DNA of 64,000 nt from contig OY856186.1 in assembly GCA_963693315.1 (NCBI GenBank), positions 385,190,865 to 385,254,864 of the forward strand. Direction: 5' to 3'. The notes under the pieces were generated by a model. That model was not told the DNA's origin, made no database searches, and worked only from the letters and a program-made list of their open reading frames with translations. Each line of letters starts with the position of its first letter. The stretch's first letter is position 1. The DNA comes from Diogma glabrata (lineage: Eukaryota > Arthropoda > Insecta > Diptera > Cylindrotomidae). The position numbers were made by a program, and so were the translations under genes. Positions 27,226 to 39,993 of this stretch are shown piece by piece.

Positions 27226-27474
27226 TAAACTTTTTGTACCATAAATAATCCGAAAAATGTCGTTTTAGATATCAGTATGAAAAGATTTTAAACAATTTTA
27301 AATTTTCCGGCGCATTCAATAAAGAAAAGGTGTGCAAAATGTGTGAATATTACTAAATATTAATCTCCAACCAGAGGTCCCTTTTTAAACTGACTGCGCC
27401 ATCCGCTACTATTTTGTGTAAAAATGGGAACGGAAAATTGTGTAGCTATTAAAAATACTAAAAAGCGATTTCAC

Positions 27475-27605
27475 GTCACCGCAACATCGATGTTCCCGAC
27501 CCCCTCTGATTTCGATGAAATTTCATACACAGATAGCCAATGACAAAAAAAAATACTATTTCTTTAGAAAAATGAAATTTCGCTTGGGGATGACACAGGG
27601 TGGTG
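27475..27605. mobile_element. Outer left TIR of the split transposon T1
   Basis: Reverse complement of 33020-33161 at high similarity (GTTGCGGTGAC/GTCACCGCAAC ends; CATACACAGATAGCCAATGACA versus TGTCATTAGCTATCTGTGTATG). It is cut by E2; the TIR resumes at 30319. Confidence 0.8.
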
Positions 27606-30318
27606 TGTACTGAAGCTGGTATTCATTACTCGTAATTTCGAGTCACATTACTTTCCCACACGCATTGAATTTACATTAACAGAAACTTTCGTAGTTGATT
27701 TCGCCTTTTCAACCCTAATTTCTGATATTCAGATCGTAGTCGTCTATCGCAATGGTTTCTGTTTAAAATTATCATAAAACAGTTGTGCAATTTCATTAAT
27801 TCGTAATCGCGCTATTTCCATATATAATTCTCACAATCGTTTCGTAATCAATATTTTTTTTATAAATCTTTTAGATTTTTTTTGATACAAGTTAGTTGTA
27901 CAGATTCCTTACTGGGTTTTCAGTTATTAAAATAAGCTACCATTCTTTTTACCATAAATAAATGCCGCGAGATGTCATCGCTCTCTTATTCGACTATTTG
28001 TCTGATGTTAAAAACAGCTGATTTATATTATTTGACGCCTGCTTGTGGAGTTGGTTTTGAATGGTGGTCGAGCTGTCAATTATTGAGTTATTTGATCGAA
28101 TGGTAGTTTTTTTTGGAAGAAAATGTTCTTTAATGGTGAATAAATAACGAGATGCTGAAATCAAAAACTATAAAAAGCAGCCTAGGCCGTAAAGATGGTA
28201 AAAATAAAACCTCCGCAGTAGTCCTACAATAAGTCAGATGAGTATACTTATATTTAATAGTTTTCGACAATCTAAATTAAAAGAAAATATAGAATCAGAT
28301 TCTAAGATTAAAGAAAAGCAAAACTGAAAGTGCGTGTTAATTTTCGTTTTTTTGTGTGTTAATATTATAACTTAAATTATTTTTTTTGTGGTGAAGATTT
28401 GTCTTTGTTTAGTGAATATAGTTTTAGCTCGTAATGTACAAAAATTAAAATTTCGTAATTAGTAAGTCAATATAAAAGAAAAAATTAAAAATTTCGTAGT
28501 TTATAGAATGAAATGAAAACTTTATTATAATATATAATAGCATAATTGGTAGGATAAAATCAAGAAAAATTTAAACTTAGATTAACGTAATTTATTTAAG
28601 AAAAATTTGTTAAATTTGTAAAAGAAAAATTTACACACGCTTTAGTTTGGGCGTGTATCAAAACAGAAATCAAAAGTCAAATAAACAAAAAAAATTTTTA
28701 TATATGTTAATGAAATTATTATTATAAATAACTTTAGTAGTTTAATGTGAATAAAATCAAATATAAAGGAATTAAGAAATTATTAAAAGCTAATTCTGCC
28801 AAATGTAGGTGTTTGTTTGTATCTACTACGGTAGGACATAACCTGAGAAAAAAGGAATAACCAATATATATACTTTGTGTCGTAAACGTGAGTCATACGG
28901 CGTGAGACCATCGGCCGGATTAATATTGTGGATGAAGGAAATTAGAGTAAACCAACGAAGAATTGCCACGTTATGTAAAATACCTAAAGATCCTTCTTGC
29001 ATGGAATCTGTTTGTTTTTGGCTTTCTGCATCAAAGTGCTGATAAGTTATCGATTAGTAATTGGGTTGGCGCATGGCATTACGAAAGCAGTACTGGATAG
29101 TTGCAACGACGAGATGACTAGCTGATCGCCTGATATGGAGGTGGGATCCGGATTACTTAAGGGGTGAGTGAACTAATTTTTTTGAATATGGATGTGGCCG
29201 TGAGGGTGTGAGTGAGTGTGTGTATCGGTGTGGGACACGTGTGTGAGTATGGGCGAGTACATTTGTTGCAGGGGCGTATGAATCAGAAAATAAGGTGCTA
29301 AATTAAATTGTTTTTGTTTGCTATGCAAAGATTTTTTCCTTCTTGGTTTCTTGTAATGAGTTAATAACTACAGTATCAGTTTTCAAATGCGTAAAGGGAA
29401 ACGAAGTTTATTCAATAAAACAACAACAAAAAATGGTGTGTCCTTATATTACGATGCATACATTATCAAGCAGTTGTAATGATGGCATTTTTACGTTAAT
29501 TTTAATCCCAATTTAATCACAACTAACGCGATATTGTTCTTTCCTAGATATCTTGGTATTGAATCCTGCGCTATTGCATGTAGTGATTAAACAAATGAAA
29601 CCGTTCGATGAAACGCTTCATTGGGAAGGTTCCATTTCTGAAATGCTACCACAAAATATATTTCGTGCTTGAAATACGTCAAAACGGACAGTTTTCCAAT
29701 GTCATTAATTATTTATTCTTTATAATTACAAGAAGGAATCAACTTTGATATAAGGATACGTATTTTAAAGCAATTTGTGGTTGTTTATATTTGACTTATC
29801 TCAAAGTCTTAGCGCTCCAAAACAAAGCGCGCATACAAAACTTTCTTGAGATGTTTCATGAAAATGTCTGTACTATTTCCTGAAAGGTTTCAACAATATA
29901 AATTTCCGGACATTTACAATCACCATCCGCAAGCTTGAGGATATGAATGTGTGAAGGTGTGTGTATGGGCATGAATATGTACAGGTGTATAGGAACGTGT
30001 ATATGTGTGTTGGAGTGTGGGCGTGTATGAGATGCAAGAGCATGTGAATGTGTGACAAACTATGGAGTTGGACGTGGTGATCACGGTTCTTTCACGTATA
30101 AGGAGTCGCCAGAGTCTGCTTATTCCACGTTTTTTTTCATTATTCCGTTTTTTTTATTTCGAACTACGCGTACTATACAGTTATTTGTGCTGGAGCAGCA
30201 GGATTTATTTCTCGTCCCCACGGACTAAAGCTAGCTTGAGGCTATTAAAACAACCTCGCTAGGTACGCGGCCTGCTATGCCACTTCGTTGTTGTGCAACC
30301 AAGCAGCGCTTCATTACA
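27606..30318 (-). mobile_element. E-family element, copy E2 (complete, 2713 bp)
   Basis: On the minus strand it starts TGTAATGAAGCGCTG (30318) and ends GCTTCAGTACA (27606). GGTG flanks it at 27602-27605 and 30319-30322. Landmarks in E-family order on the minus strand: CCTGCTGCTCCAGCAC, then TGGCGACTCC (about 30106), CGATCACCACGTCCAACTCC, a CA-rich tract (30060-29940), and the anchor ACTCACCCC (about 29166). It is the cleanest copy and gives the natural length. No open frame above about 70 codons fits a known protein. It sits inside the left TIR of T1. Confidence 0.8.
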
Positions 30319-31129
30319 GGTGGTAAAGTTTTACGGGTTGACCAAACATTTGTATCTTTGGCTACCGATTGCTAATGATTGACTAAACCGATTTAAGTCA
30401 TTTATAGCTCATTAGAAAGGTAATTAATAGACCCTTTAAAAAAATTATTTAGAAGCTTGTAGTAATTTTTAAAAACTGTCTTAAACTTAAATTATATTTT
30501 TAAAGATGGCGCTGTTGAGGGTGCCCCCACTTTTTCCCAGAAAAAAATGTTTAATTAATTCCTAATCTAAATCGAAAGTTTCTCAATGGCATAATTTCTC
30601 GTTTTGAAAATAAAATTCTCACAAAATTTTAATTTCCGTTTTTCAAGTTTTTTTTAAACAATGCAGTCTATTTAACTAAAACCACCTGAATTCTTGTTTT
30701 ATAGAAATTTCAAGGATACAAGTTAAGTATTTGAGGCTGTGGATGCTTTTCACATAATTCACCTTTTCTCCCATTTTTACCTGTGGGAAATTAATTATAA
30801 ATGTACCTGATATATATTAAAACTCATGCTGAAAAGTAAGAAGCGAGCAAAATTATGTGAAATAAAATGCATGTTGTATAGAATGCATATAATAAATAAC
30901 TTTTTATTTTTATTCTAAGTTGTGTAATAAAAACAATAAACATTTATTAATAATAAAAAATAATATAAAAGAAATTAAAAATATAAAATAAATTGACATT
31001 GCATATTAACGGTTTATCTTAAAAATCCAAGTTTTAGCTGAATTAGAATATATTTTTGTTAGCAATGTCTTTTCATCTTTGGGTATAAACACATGAAATG
31101 ATTATGTACCTTTTATAATTACAGCCTGT

Positions 31130-31335
31130 CTGCGTCTTCATTGTTGATTGCCATTTTGTTGCCCATTCATAAAGATCCATAAGGGTTTGAATAATATCCT
31201 TGTTAGACAAACTATATCGATGAGCACCTTGTTTCAATGTACCTCCTATTCCATCACACGGTCCTTTTCCATCACTGGTAGCGTAGAAGTGTCACTCTGC
31301 GTCTATATTTAAATCTGATTTGTGGTATAGCATAG
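31130..31335 (-). pseudogene. T1 transposase-like protein, C-terminal motif block
   Basis: Minus-strand reading gives HFYATSDGKGPCDGIGGTLK followed by QGAHRYSLSNKDIIQTLMDLYEWATKW, with a stop just upstream of it. This GKGxCDGIGG block recurs in uncharacterised transposon proteins of insects and is mirrored in the remnant at 23215. The chemistry is not known to me. Confidence 0.5.
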
Positions 31336-31747
31336 ATTTATAAAATTATATTTATTTTTATACTAAGATCCCGCACCATCAGTCATATAGACTATTTTTT
31401 CAATAGGATGTTTTATTTTATCTTTTATAAAATCAATCATTTTTTATATGAATAGATACACTGCCACACTATCATGTTCAGTTATATCAGAGATAATGAC
31501 AGGACTTAAGTGATCGTACCTTGACTAGTAGGTGAATTATAATATATTAAAAATTGGTGTATCGTAGCTTGTGAATTATTCCAATGCTAACTCTGCACAG
31601 AATTTTGAATGAAAAAGGAGCATATTTACAAAAAATCGCCAAGTACTAACCACTCTCCCATTTTCAAGTTTGATTTTGTGTTTTCCAAATACATGAACTG
31701 TTATTGTGCAACAAAATGGTGAGGTATTAATAATTTTAACCTGTGTG

Positions 31748-32284
31748 TTAATTTACGTATAAATTTATGTATTTTAATTGCACTTTTATATCATCAGAAG
31801 AATCAAGAGTCTCACCAATTAAAATATTTTGTATGTTACTACCCAGTTGCTCCGATTTATCCTTTCCATACTCAAAACTGCGACATAACCGCTTTTGATT
31901 AATAAGAGAAATTTGATTAGCTACATATGGCACAATATGTTCGTTTATGCGATTAATTAGCTCATCTCGGTCCATATTAACTATCGTTGGTGATGAAATA
32001 ATATTTCGTAAAACGCTTGGTCCGCTGATAGGCTGTGGCTGTACCTCCAATATTTCATCACTCGAACTTGATTCGGCATCACCTGTATTTTCAGCTTCAA
32101 AACCTCCAGTGGAACTGATAATTAGGAGACAAATTCTACAAGGCGAACGAAGTCGGATTCGCGTATGAATATCAAACACATAATTTATCGAATGTAATTT
32201 ATTCTGAATTTCAGGTGTAAGATTTCGTAAAGTTTTTGAACACTTGCCGATACCAAATGGTTTTATACAATGATATTTACTCAT
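31748..32284 (-). pseudogene. N-terminal part of a T1 transposase-like protein
   Basis: 178 codons. The start reads MSKYHCIKPFGIGKCSKTLR and continues KLHSINYVFDIHTRI and CRICLLII, so there are a few cysteines near the N-terminus as in a putative zinc-binding region. A serine/acid-rich stretch (AESSSSDEILE) follows. It stops long before the conserved motif further downstream, so the gene is truncated by mutations. Its position inside the long TIRs marks it as the element's own gene. Confidence 0.5.
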
Positions 32285-33161
32285 GTTTTTAAAAAAAAAT
32301 TATTTTAAATATAATACGCTTTAAACCTTCTTTGCTAACACAACACTAATATTTTTTTAACAAGATTGACCAACGAATTTAGCAATGATGCTGTACGATC
32401 AAACTATCTCTAAATACTATTCTTTTCATTACTGTGCTCTCATTTTATGACAGATATTATCATTAATAGGTAATTAAATTACGGTACTCGATTAGTTCAT
32501 GCATTTAAAATTAATTTCCGACAGGGAGAAATGGGAGAAAAAATAAGTTATGTAAAAAGCATCCACACCCTCAAATACTTAACTTGTATCCTTAAACTAA
32601 TTAAATGGTCAATAAATTTCTATAAAACAAGAATTCAGGTGCTTTTAGTTATATAGACTGCATTGTTTAAAAAAAAATTTGAAAAACGGCAATTAAAATT
32701 TTGTAAGAATTTTATTTTCAAAACGAGAAATTATGCCATTGGGAAACTTTCGATTTAGATAAGGAATTTATTAAACATTTTTTTTCTGGGAAAAAAATGT
32801 GGTAAAAGTGGGGGCACCCTCAACAGCGCCATTTTTGAAAATATTATTTAAGTTTAAGACAGTTTTAAAAAATTACTACAAGCTTTTAAATAACTTTTTT
32901 TATAAGGTCCATCAATTACCTTTCTAATGAGCTATAAATGACTTAAATCGGTTTAGTCAATCGTTAGCAATCGGTAGCCAAAGATCCTAATGTTTCGCCA
33001 ACCCGTAAAACTTTGCCGCCACCCTGTGTATTCCCCAGAGCGGAATTTCATTTTTCGAAAGAAATTCTATTTTTATTTTGTCATTAGCTATCTGTGTATG
33101 AAATTTTATCTAAATCAAAAGGGGTCAGCCCGGATGATAGAACAAATGCTGTTGCGGTGAC

Positions 33162-34793
33162 CTGTAATTATCTAAAGTTAAAAAATTTAATGTTCGCATC
33201 TGTGCTTAGATATGTTAAATACCATTTAAATAATGTTTTCTTCTTACAATTTAAGAAAAAATATAGCTATAAAAGATATAACGTTTGTACGAACATATCG
33301 TTTGTTTCATTGCAACAGATAACGTTACATCAATGGAAAATTTATTTTTTGCTTTTTAGTTCGTTTTTCAAAAAGTATGTTTTTTACGTTTTTTCCAAAT
33401 TAACACAGCTAACCATAAAAAACTACATTATTGTTTTTTTTTCTTATAGGTACGTTTTTCAATGAATTGGATAAACACTTTGCAAACAACTTAAAAGGTT
33501 TTATTTAGCGTATGGTTTTTTTTTGTGACACATTAAAAAATTAAACCTTAAAATAGGTAGACTCTTCTATGAAATCTACCTTAAAAGGTAAAATTAATTT
33601 ATGGAATAAAATTTAGTTAAAGCTTTATCTTCTGATATGATCAATTTTCTCAAACCTTTAGTACAGATGTTTAATAAATAAAAAATATTCACAATATTTC
33701 ATTCGATTTTTTTCAAATCGAATACAAAAAATACATAAAATATTAAAACAAAAGTTTCTTTCTTTCCCATCCTGAGTAAAAAGGTTCCATACCTTATGTC
33801 CTTATTCGTTTACCGTTCAAGTGAATCCGATTAAAACTTCAGAAATTTTGATCGCCTTAAAAAAAGGGATGAATACTTTAATGCCTTATTATTAATCTTA
33901 TCAATTTAAATTCTTGATAGATAAAACACATAAATTTTTTTTTTTAATGGAATATCGAGAGTTTGTGCTCCTAAACGTTTACTTAAAATATAATGATGGA
34001 TTGAGAATATGACAAATATCTTAGATTGATACATTTTTTGGATACAATATTTGCTTAAATTATGAAAGAGATATACTAAGAAAATAATATTAAAACCTTT
34101 TGCAAGGTTTGGAATTCAGGTTAAATATGCGGATTACTGATATGCGTACTAAATTATATTGTTTTACTTTACGAAGAAAAATAATGCCGCAAAGTAATCG
34201 TTTTACAGCAACTTGACGTAGTCGTTATCCATTAAAAATAAGTGTTGTTTTGATGTTGAATTGGTGTTTTAATAACATCAATTATGCTTTCTGTAGCGTA
34301 CCAATGACCAATGTTTTTTTTTTCTCTAAATCAAACAATTAAGTTGTTTGGAAAAACAACAAAGTCTGCCACAGAAATATTTGATAATTAATAATAATCC
34401 ACAAACATAACCCCACAAACATGTATTGCAGATGCAATACATGTTTAAAATGATAATATTATAAAGAAAACGTTGGAAGTCGTACAGATAATGGAGTGTA
34501 TTCCTCGACCAAAAAGACTTTTTTCATCCTTGAGCGTTTTATGAACTCATGCTATGCAGCCATATAATTTGGATATAAAACTGCTTTGCCATCTCCTTCA
34601 AATATGAATTGCGATTTAGTGTAAGTTTTATCCTTGCAACTGCAACTAGCCACTTCGGCTGGGAGTATGATGAAGTGATGTAAAAAATAAAGGTTAATCT
34701 TAAATTACTTTCAAAAATTACTCCTCCACCAAAAAAGAATATTGCTAAAAGCATGCGGTTAATGTCATTGAGTTATCAGTAAGTCTATTTCCT
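33162..34793. other. AT-rich, no feature found
   Basis: Open stretches (33094-33465, 34539-34754) are F/L/Y/K-rich AT noise or overlap the TIR of T1. No motif recognised. Confidence 0.5.
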
Positions 34794-37103
34794 TGTAATG
34801 AAGCGCTGCTTCGTTGAAACTCAACGAAGTGGCATAGCAGGTCACGTACCTAGCGAGATTTATTTATTGCCCCTGACCAACGGCAGCCTATGGGAACGAG
34901 TAAGAAATCCTGCTACTTCAGCACAAATAAACAATATAGTACGCGAAAAAACATGATACATACGGAAATGAAAAAAAAACTAGTGAAAGAATGAGACTCT
35001 GGCGACCCCCTAGGCGGAAGAACCGCGATCAACCTGTCCAACCCCACATTTACTCACATACTCTCACACTCTCACACCTCATACACTTACACATTCATAC
35101 CCTCTTGCACCTGATACACTCACACATTCATACGCTCTAACACTTCACACTCTCACACATACACACACGCAGTATCACACACATGCACACTATCACCCAT
35201 ATCTACATCCATGCCCATAAGTTTAATATATCAAAATCTTCCTCCTTCACTTCCATCTTAACATCTGATCACATAGAGCTTTCGTTGTGGTATATTTATG
35301 TTTGCACCCAAAAAAAACCATGGCGGTACTTGAGGGTGGAACTTTTAAACCACCATAACGGTGAAGTAATTTTAAATTGATTTGAAGTAAAGGTGAAAAG
35401 TTCCCGTCAGTGATTGAATTATTTATTCGATTATTGTTGCAATGAGTTGACTTCATATATCATTTCCTGAAAACCATTTACCATTTAACAAATAATGCAA
35501 GTTTTCTAAAAGTAATAAAACAAAATCCCGCGCAGTTACAATTTGGAATGCATAAACAGAGCTAGAGCAAAATATCATTTGTTGCTATCATTGGAAATGG
35601 TTATCAGCTATCAGATTCTCAGCAGGAAGTAATATAATTGTATAATAGATCCATTTGCGGATTGGTATAATAGCAATAATATAGAATTCCGATTCATCCT
35701 ATAACACAAGTTCCAGGCGGTATGGTGGAACACCCAGTGACGGTAGAAGATCCCATACACCATATAGACGCTTCCATACTCAAATGTTTAATATGTCCAA
35801 ACCAATACCTAGATCATCATTACCAAATACTATTACCATCAATCAATTATTTACGCAAAGTCGACCATCTCAACATCGCTTATAAACCACCTTTTTTTTA
35901 AATTAAATAAAATTATAAGACCAGAATCTACAAATAACGATAGGTCTTGGTTTGATGTGATGGAAATAATCGAATATAAACAGGTTTGACTTCTGAAATA
36001 AATCAAAGTGAAGGTAGTCTTTACGACCTAGGATAACCGTAAACATCGTTGATGCGTGTAAAGAAACTTATTTAATCTAGCACATTCACCTCTGACTCAT
36101 GCTCATACTTATCCCCATTGATATATTCATATACCCACACTCATACACATACATACACAACCATACGCATTCATGCATATTAAAATAAAAAAAAACAAAT
36201 ATAAATCACCCCATGTGTTGGTGGACCCCACTCCTTCGATCCTGCTCTGAGTTAGCCGGTCATCGTTTTAAGAATTGTAGAACTTCAGAGAAACGTAGAT
36301 CATCAATGAATCACTGTGATGGAACTTAAATATCCACAACTTTCAGCCAATCATATATTTTCAATTCTAAGCACAATTAATTTATTTCCGGCTTCAGAAT
36401 CAACAGTAATAACAGCATTCATAAATATGACTATGATGATTAACAGCACTGGCCGTCACTAACTGTGTCCACAACAGCGATCACATGTAATTCTAGGGTG
36501 ATTCAATTAATTCGTGTTAAGTCACGGCAGTGATAATTATATAACATTGACGATTAACAGTAATGATCATCCAACAACTATTTTACAATCGTAGAAACGC
36601 GTAGATTTATATTGAGTCTAAAAATTTGTTTCTGTTAACAACATCACTAATAGCAATAAAGATGAGAGTTGATAATAAAAATAACCTTCACAATATGGTT
36701 TCCATCACAGTGATAATACGTGTAATTATGTCGAGGAAATTGATCTCGCTTATTTATCATCATTCATAATAGTGATAACAGTATATTAATCTTCCTTTTT
36801 GCAAATTTAATTTTTTATTTTATTTTATTTTTATTTTATTTCAATCACAATTGACTAACCTACAGACAAATGTCCAATTACAGGTTAGTATAATTACATT
36901 ACAATCATATTAAAAGTATAAAAACAAAGTATATTTATAAATCATTAAATATAAAAATTAAATGGCAGTTAGTTAGGAAGACCTAGCCTAATATATTAAA
37001 TAATTAAATGTTAACAATAATTAAACAATGAACAATTTCTTTTTGATCCGAATAGGAAAAAAAAGCAAAAATTTATTCAAAAAATAAAAAGGTATTTTAT
37101 TAA

Positions 37104-39968
37104 TTACAGTGTAATTTCCAGAATCTTTTTTTTGAATATGGATAGTCGGAACAAGGACAGATCCACGCTATTAAACAAAGCATTGTGTGACAATTGAATC
37201 CTAATCAATGGAGAATGCATTCTAAAATTATTTTTAAAAGTTTTAATATAAAACGTATCCGGTCTTCTAATATTATATATGGTTGCATTTCTAAACTGAA
37301 TAAATTGAAAGAGATCTGTTTCAATCGTACTATTTATTATTTTAAACAGAGCAATTTCATCAGAAATTATTCTTCTTGATTCAAGTGATTTCATTCCATA
37401 TCTTGATAATCTATTTTGATAAGATTCATAAGGAGTATTCAGTTTGAAATTTAGATAGCGGGTAAATTTTCTTTGTACTCTTTCCAACATGTCTATGTGA
37501 ACATGATAAACTGGGTTCCATATAGGTGATACATATTCTAAGATAGATCTTATCAAACCATTAAAAATAGAAATAAATGATTTGGGATTTTTAAAATTTG
37601 AGCAGATTCTCATGGTGAAACCAAGAATTTTAAGAGCTCTATTGACAATGGTTTGTATATGTACATTGAATTTAAACTGAGCATCAACAATAATACCAAG
37701 ATCACGTATAACATCTTTATGCAAAATATCAACATTGTTAATGTTGTAGACAAAATTACGGTGAAAGTCACGTGGTTTAATTTTTAATGTGTAACATTTA
37801 TTACAGTTTAAAAACATCTCATTATTAGTGCACCATTCAAATAGTGTATCAATATCTTTTTGTAGTTTGTTACAGTCATCCAAAGATTTTATTGCTGTAA
37901 AAATTTTGAGATCATCGGCAAATAACAAAACATTACAATTCATGCCGTCAATAACATCATTTATAAAAAGGATAAACAGCAGGGGACCTAATATTGAGCC
38001 TTGTGGAACTCCTGAGGTTGGTGTGAAATTATTAGATCGTTTATTATTCAATTGAACAAACTGCTGCCGGTTTTTTAAATAACAAGCCAATAACCGCAAA
38101 ATATTACCCTTTATTCCAATATTCTCTAATTTTCTTAGAAGTATGCAATGTTTCACCTTGTCGAAAGCTTTGGAGAAGTCAGTGTAGATTACATCAACTC
38201 CAAGGCCATTCTCAAGCGAATCAAATACATATTCAGTAAAGTTAAGAAGGTTGGTTAATGTAGAACGATTTTTAAAAAACCCATGTTGCTTTGCAGTAAT
38301 TAAATGTTTCACGCAATTAAAGATATGATTGTGAATTATTCTCTCGAATACTTTACTACAGCTATTGAGAATGGATATAGGCCTATAATTTTGAATATCG
38401 CTATTGTCACCTGCTTTGAAAATTGGAACGATTTTTGCGCATTTCCATTCATTTGGAAAACAGCCCTCCAAAATAGATTTATTGAAAATCAAACCAAGCG
38501 GAACACAGATAGAATAAGCAACATTCTTCAAAAATATTCCCGGTATGCAATCAGGACCACTTCCTTTACTTGCATCAAGCTTTATCAGTACATCAATAAC
38601 TTCTTGATTAGAGATTACTAATGAGCTCAATAGCTCTGAATTATTAGTTGGAGGTGTAGAAAAAGGAATATCTCTGCTTAGATTATACACTGAGTTAAAA
38701 AACGTTGCAAATAAATCACATATTCCACTTGCAGATGAGACTTGAGTTCCATTAAGATGCATAGATGATGGTATTGCATTAGCTTTTTTAAGTTTTTTGG
38801 AATATGACCAAAATGATTTAGGATTACTACAAACATTACTCTCTATAGACTGTAGGTGTTTCTTAGAACATAATTCAATTTCTTTTTTCACACGAGATCT
38901 GACACTAGAAAACAGTTTGTAGTACTCGTAGTCACCTGTTAATTTGAAGGTTTTACGAAATTTATTTTGTATACTGATATATTTAATTAACTTGTCGGAA
39001 TACCATACAGGAAATTTAGCTGTTTTAGTTGAAACCTTTTTAATATTTTTAGCAATAATCTGATTAATTATACTGTAAAACATATCAACTGATTGGTTAG
39101 TATTAAGGTCATTGAAAATTTCACTCCAATTTATTTGAGAAATTTCCAAATCAATTTGACTATAATCACACTTATTGAAGTTATAGCGAGACCCAATTGT
39201 TTCCTTTAACAATGAAATTTTATTTAAATTTAGAGTAATCGACAATGGTGGATGGTGACGATCTATCTTACTTAACACTTCAACTGCTTCATTGACACAT
39301 ATATGGCTAACTGGGAGGTTCGAAAAACATAAGTCCAAAAATCTTCCGTTTGAATTCGGAATACGATTAAATTGATTGAAACCACAAAAATTCATAGACT
39401 GAATTAAATCCATAATACGACTATCTTCTGATAGACTTGGCTCAAGAATATTTGAATTAGTTTTGTTCCATTTTATATGCGGAAGATTAAAATCTCCAAT
39501 AATAAAGAAATTTGAGTTAACATTGTTGTTATTCACAATGCTATTTACATTTTCAAAGTAGTTATGATAGTCAGACACTGTAGCACCTGGATAAATATAT
39601 GGGACATTTATGTATAATTTTCTATTGTTTAATCTTATACAAATCCAAATTTCTTCTTTATAAATCTCCCACGACCTCAATCTAAATGAATCAAAGGATT
39701 TTTTAATTGCAATGAGACAACCGCCTCCATCAGTTTTGTTAGGAAAAAGTGATAAATCTCTATCTTTTCTATAGACCGTGTAGTTATTTGAAAAAAGTTC
39801 ATAGTCATATACATTTTCATTCAAGTAGGTTTCGTTAAGCAACACAACGTCATAATTACTAATTAAAATATTTTTCAAAAATGTATGTGTCTTAGTTCTT
39901 AATCCAAAAACATTCTGAAAATACACTGAAATTTGATTTTTACTACACATTAAATTATACATATGCAA
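37104..39968 (-). CDS. LINE C ORF2: endonuclease-reverse transcriptase
   Basis: 954 residues, full length for this class. It nicks target DNA and copies the element RNA at the nick. N-terminal EEP (APE-like) endonuclease, residues about 10-240: catalytic-type motifs LLNETYL, GDFNLPHIKWN and the SKIDRHHPP variant of the usual SDH motif. RT domain about 470-740: ASKGSGPDCIPG, YRPISILNSCSKVFERI, TDFSKAFDKVKH, SGVPQGSILGPLLF, and FADD at residues 683-686 (plus 37911-37922). C-terminal region has ILEYVSPIWNPVY and LERVQRKFTRYL. No stop or frameshift is present. Its ATG lies 25 bases after the ORF1 stop, suggesting reinitiation. The His for Asp change in the SDH-like motif (IDRHHPP) is a detail to check. 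Confidence 0.92.
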   Translation of the reverse strand: MHMYNLMCSKNQISVYFQNVFGLRTKTHTFLKNILISNYDVVLLNETYLNENVYDYELFSNNYTVYRKDRDLSLFPNKTDGGGCLIAIKKSFDSFRLRSWEIYKEEIWICIRLNNRKLYINVPYIYPGATVSDYHNYFENVNSIVNNNNVNSNFFIIGDFNLPHIKWNKTNSNILEPSLSEDSRIMDLIQSMNFCGFNQFNRIPNSNGRFLDLCFSNLPVSHICVNEAVEVLSKIDRHHPPLSITLNLNKISLLKETIGSRYNFNKCDYSQIDLEISQINWSEIFNDLNTNQSVDMFYSIINQIIAKNIKKVSTKTAKFPVWYSDKLIKYISIQNKFRKTFKLTGDYEYYKLFSSVRSRVKKEIELCSKKHLQSIESNVCSNPKSFWSYSKKLKKANAIPSSMHLNGTQVSSASGICDLFATFFNSVYNLSRDIPFSTPPTNNSELLSSLVISNQEVIDVLIKLDASKGSGPDCIPGIFLKNVAYSICVPLGLIFNKSILEGCFPNEWKCAKIVPIFKAGDNSDIQNYRPISILNSCSKVFERIIHNHIFNCVKHLITAKQHGFFKNRSTLTNLLNFTEYVFDSLENGLGVDVIYTDFSKAFDKVKHCILLRKLENIGIKGNILRLLACYLKNRQQFVQLNNKRSNNFTPTSGVPQGSILGPLLFILFINDVIDGMNCNVLLFADDLKIFTAIKSLDDCNKLQKDIDTLFEWCTNNEMFLNCNKCYTLKIKPRDFHRNFVYNINNVDILHKDVIRDLGIIVDAQFKFNVHIQTIVNRALKILGFTMRICSNFKNPKSFISIFNGLIRSILEYVSPIWNPVYHVHIDMLERVQRKFTRYLNFKLNTPYESYQNRLSRYGMKSLESRRIISDEIALFKIINSTIETDLFQFIQFRNATIYNIRRPDTFYIKTFKNNFRMHSPLIRIQLSHNALFNSVDLSLFRLSIFKKKILEITL

Positions 39969-39993
39969 AATAACGAACTAGAAATAAAATGTA

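Larger units (their letters stand above)
30319..33161 (-). mobile_element. DNA transposon T1, main part, with ~600-bp TIRs
   Basis: Left inner TIR 30319-30790 is the inverse of 32525-33025 (AAAGTTTTACGGGTTG versus CAACCCGTAAAACTTT; GGCGCTGTTGAGGGTGCCCC versus GGGGCACCCTCAACAGCGCC). With the outer part at 27475-27605 each TIR is about 600 bp. Without E2 the element is about 2.97 kb. The interior carries a broken minus-strand transposase-like gene. Termini are GTCACCGCAAC/GTTGCGGTGAC; a target duplication is not evident. Confidence 0.8.

Noticed and set aside
33094..33465. 123-codon plus-strand open frame
   Set aside because: It overlaps the right TIR end of T1, and the remainder is F/Y/K/L-rich AT noise without motif.
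37194..38621. Plus-strand open frames of 61-105 codons within 37.1-39.9 kb
   Set aside because: Antisense shadows of the LINE C ORF2.
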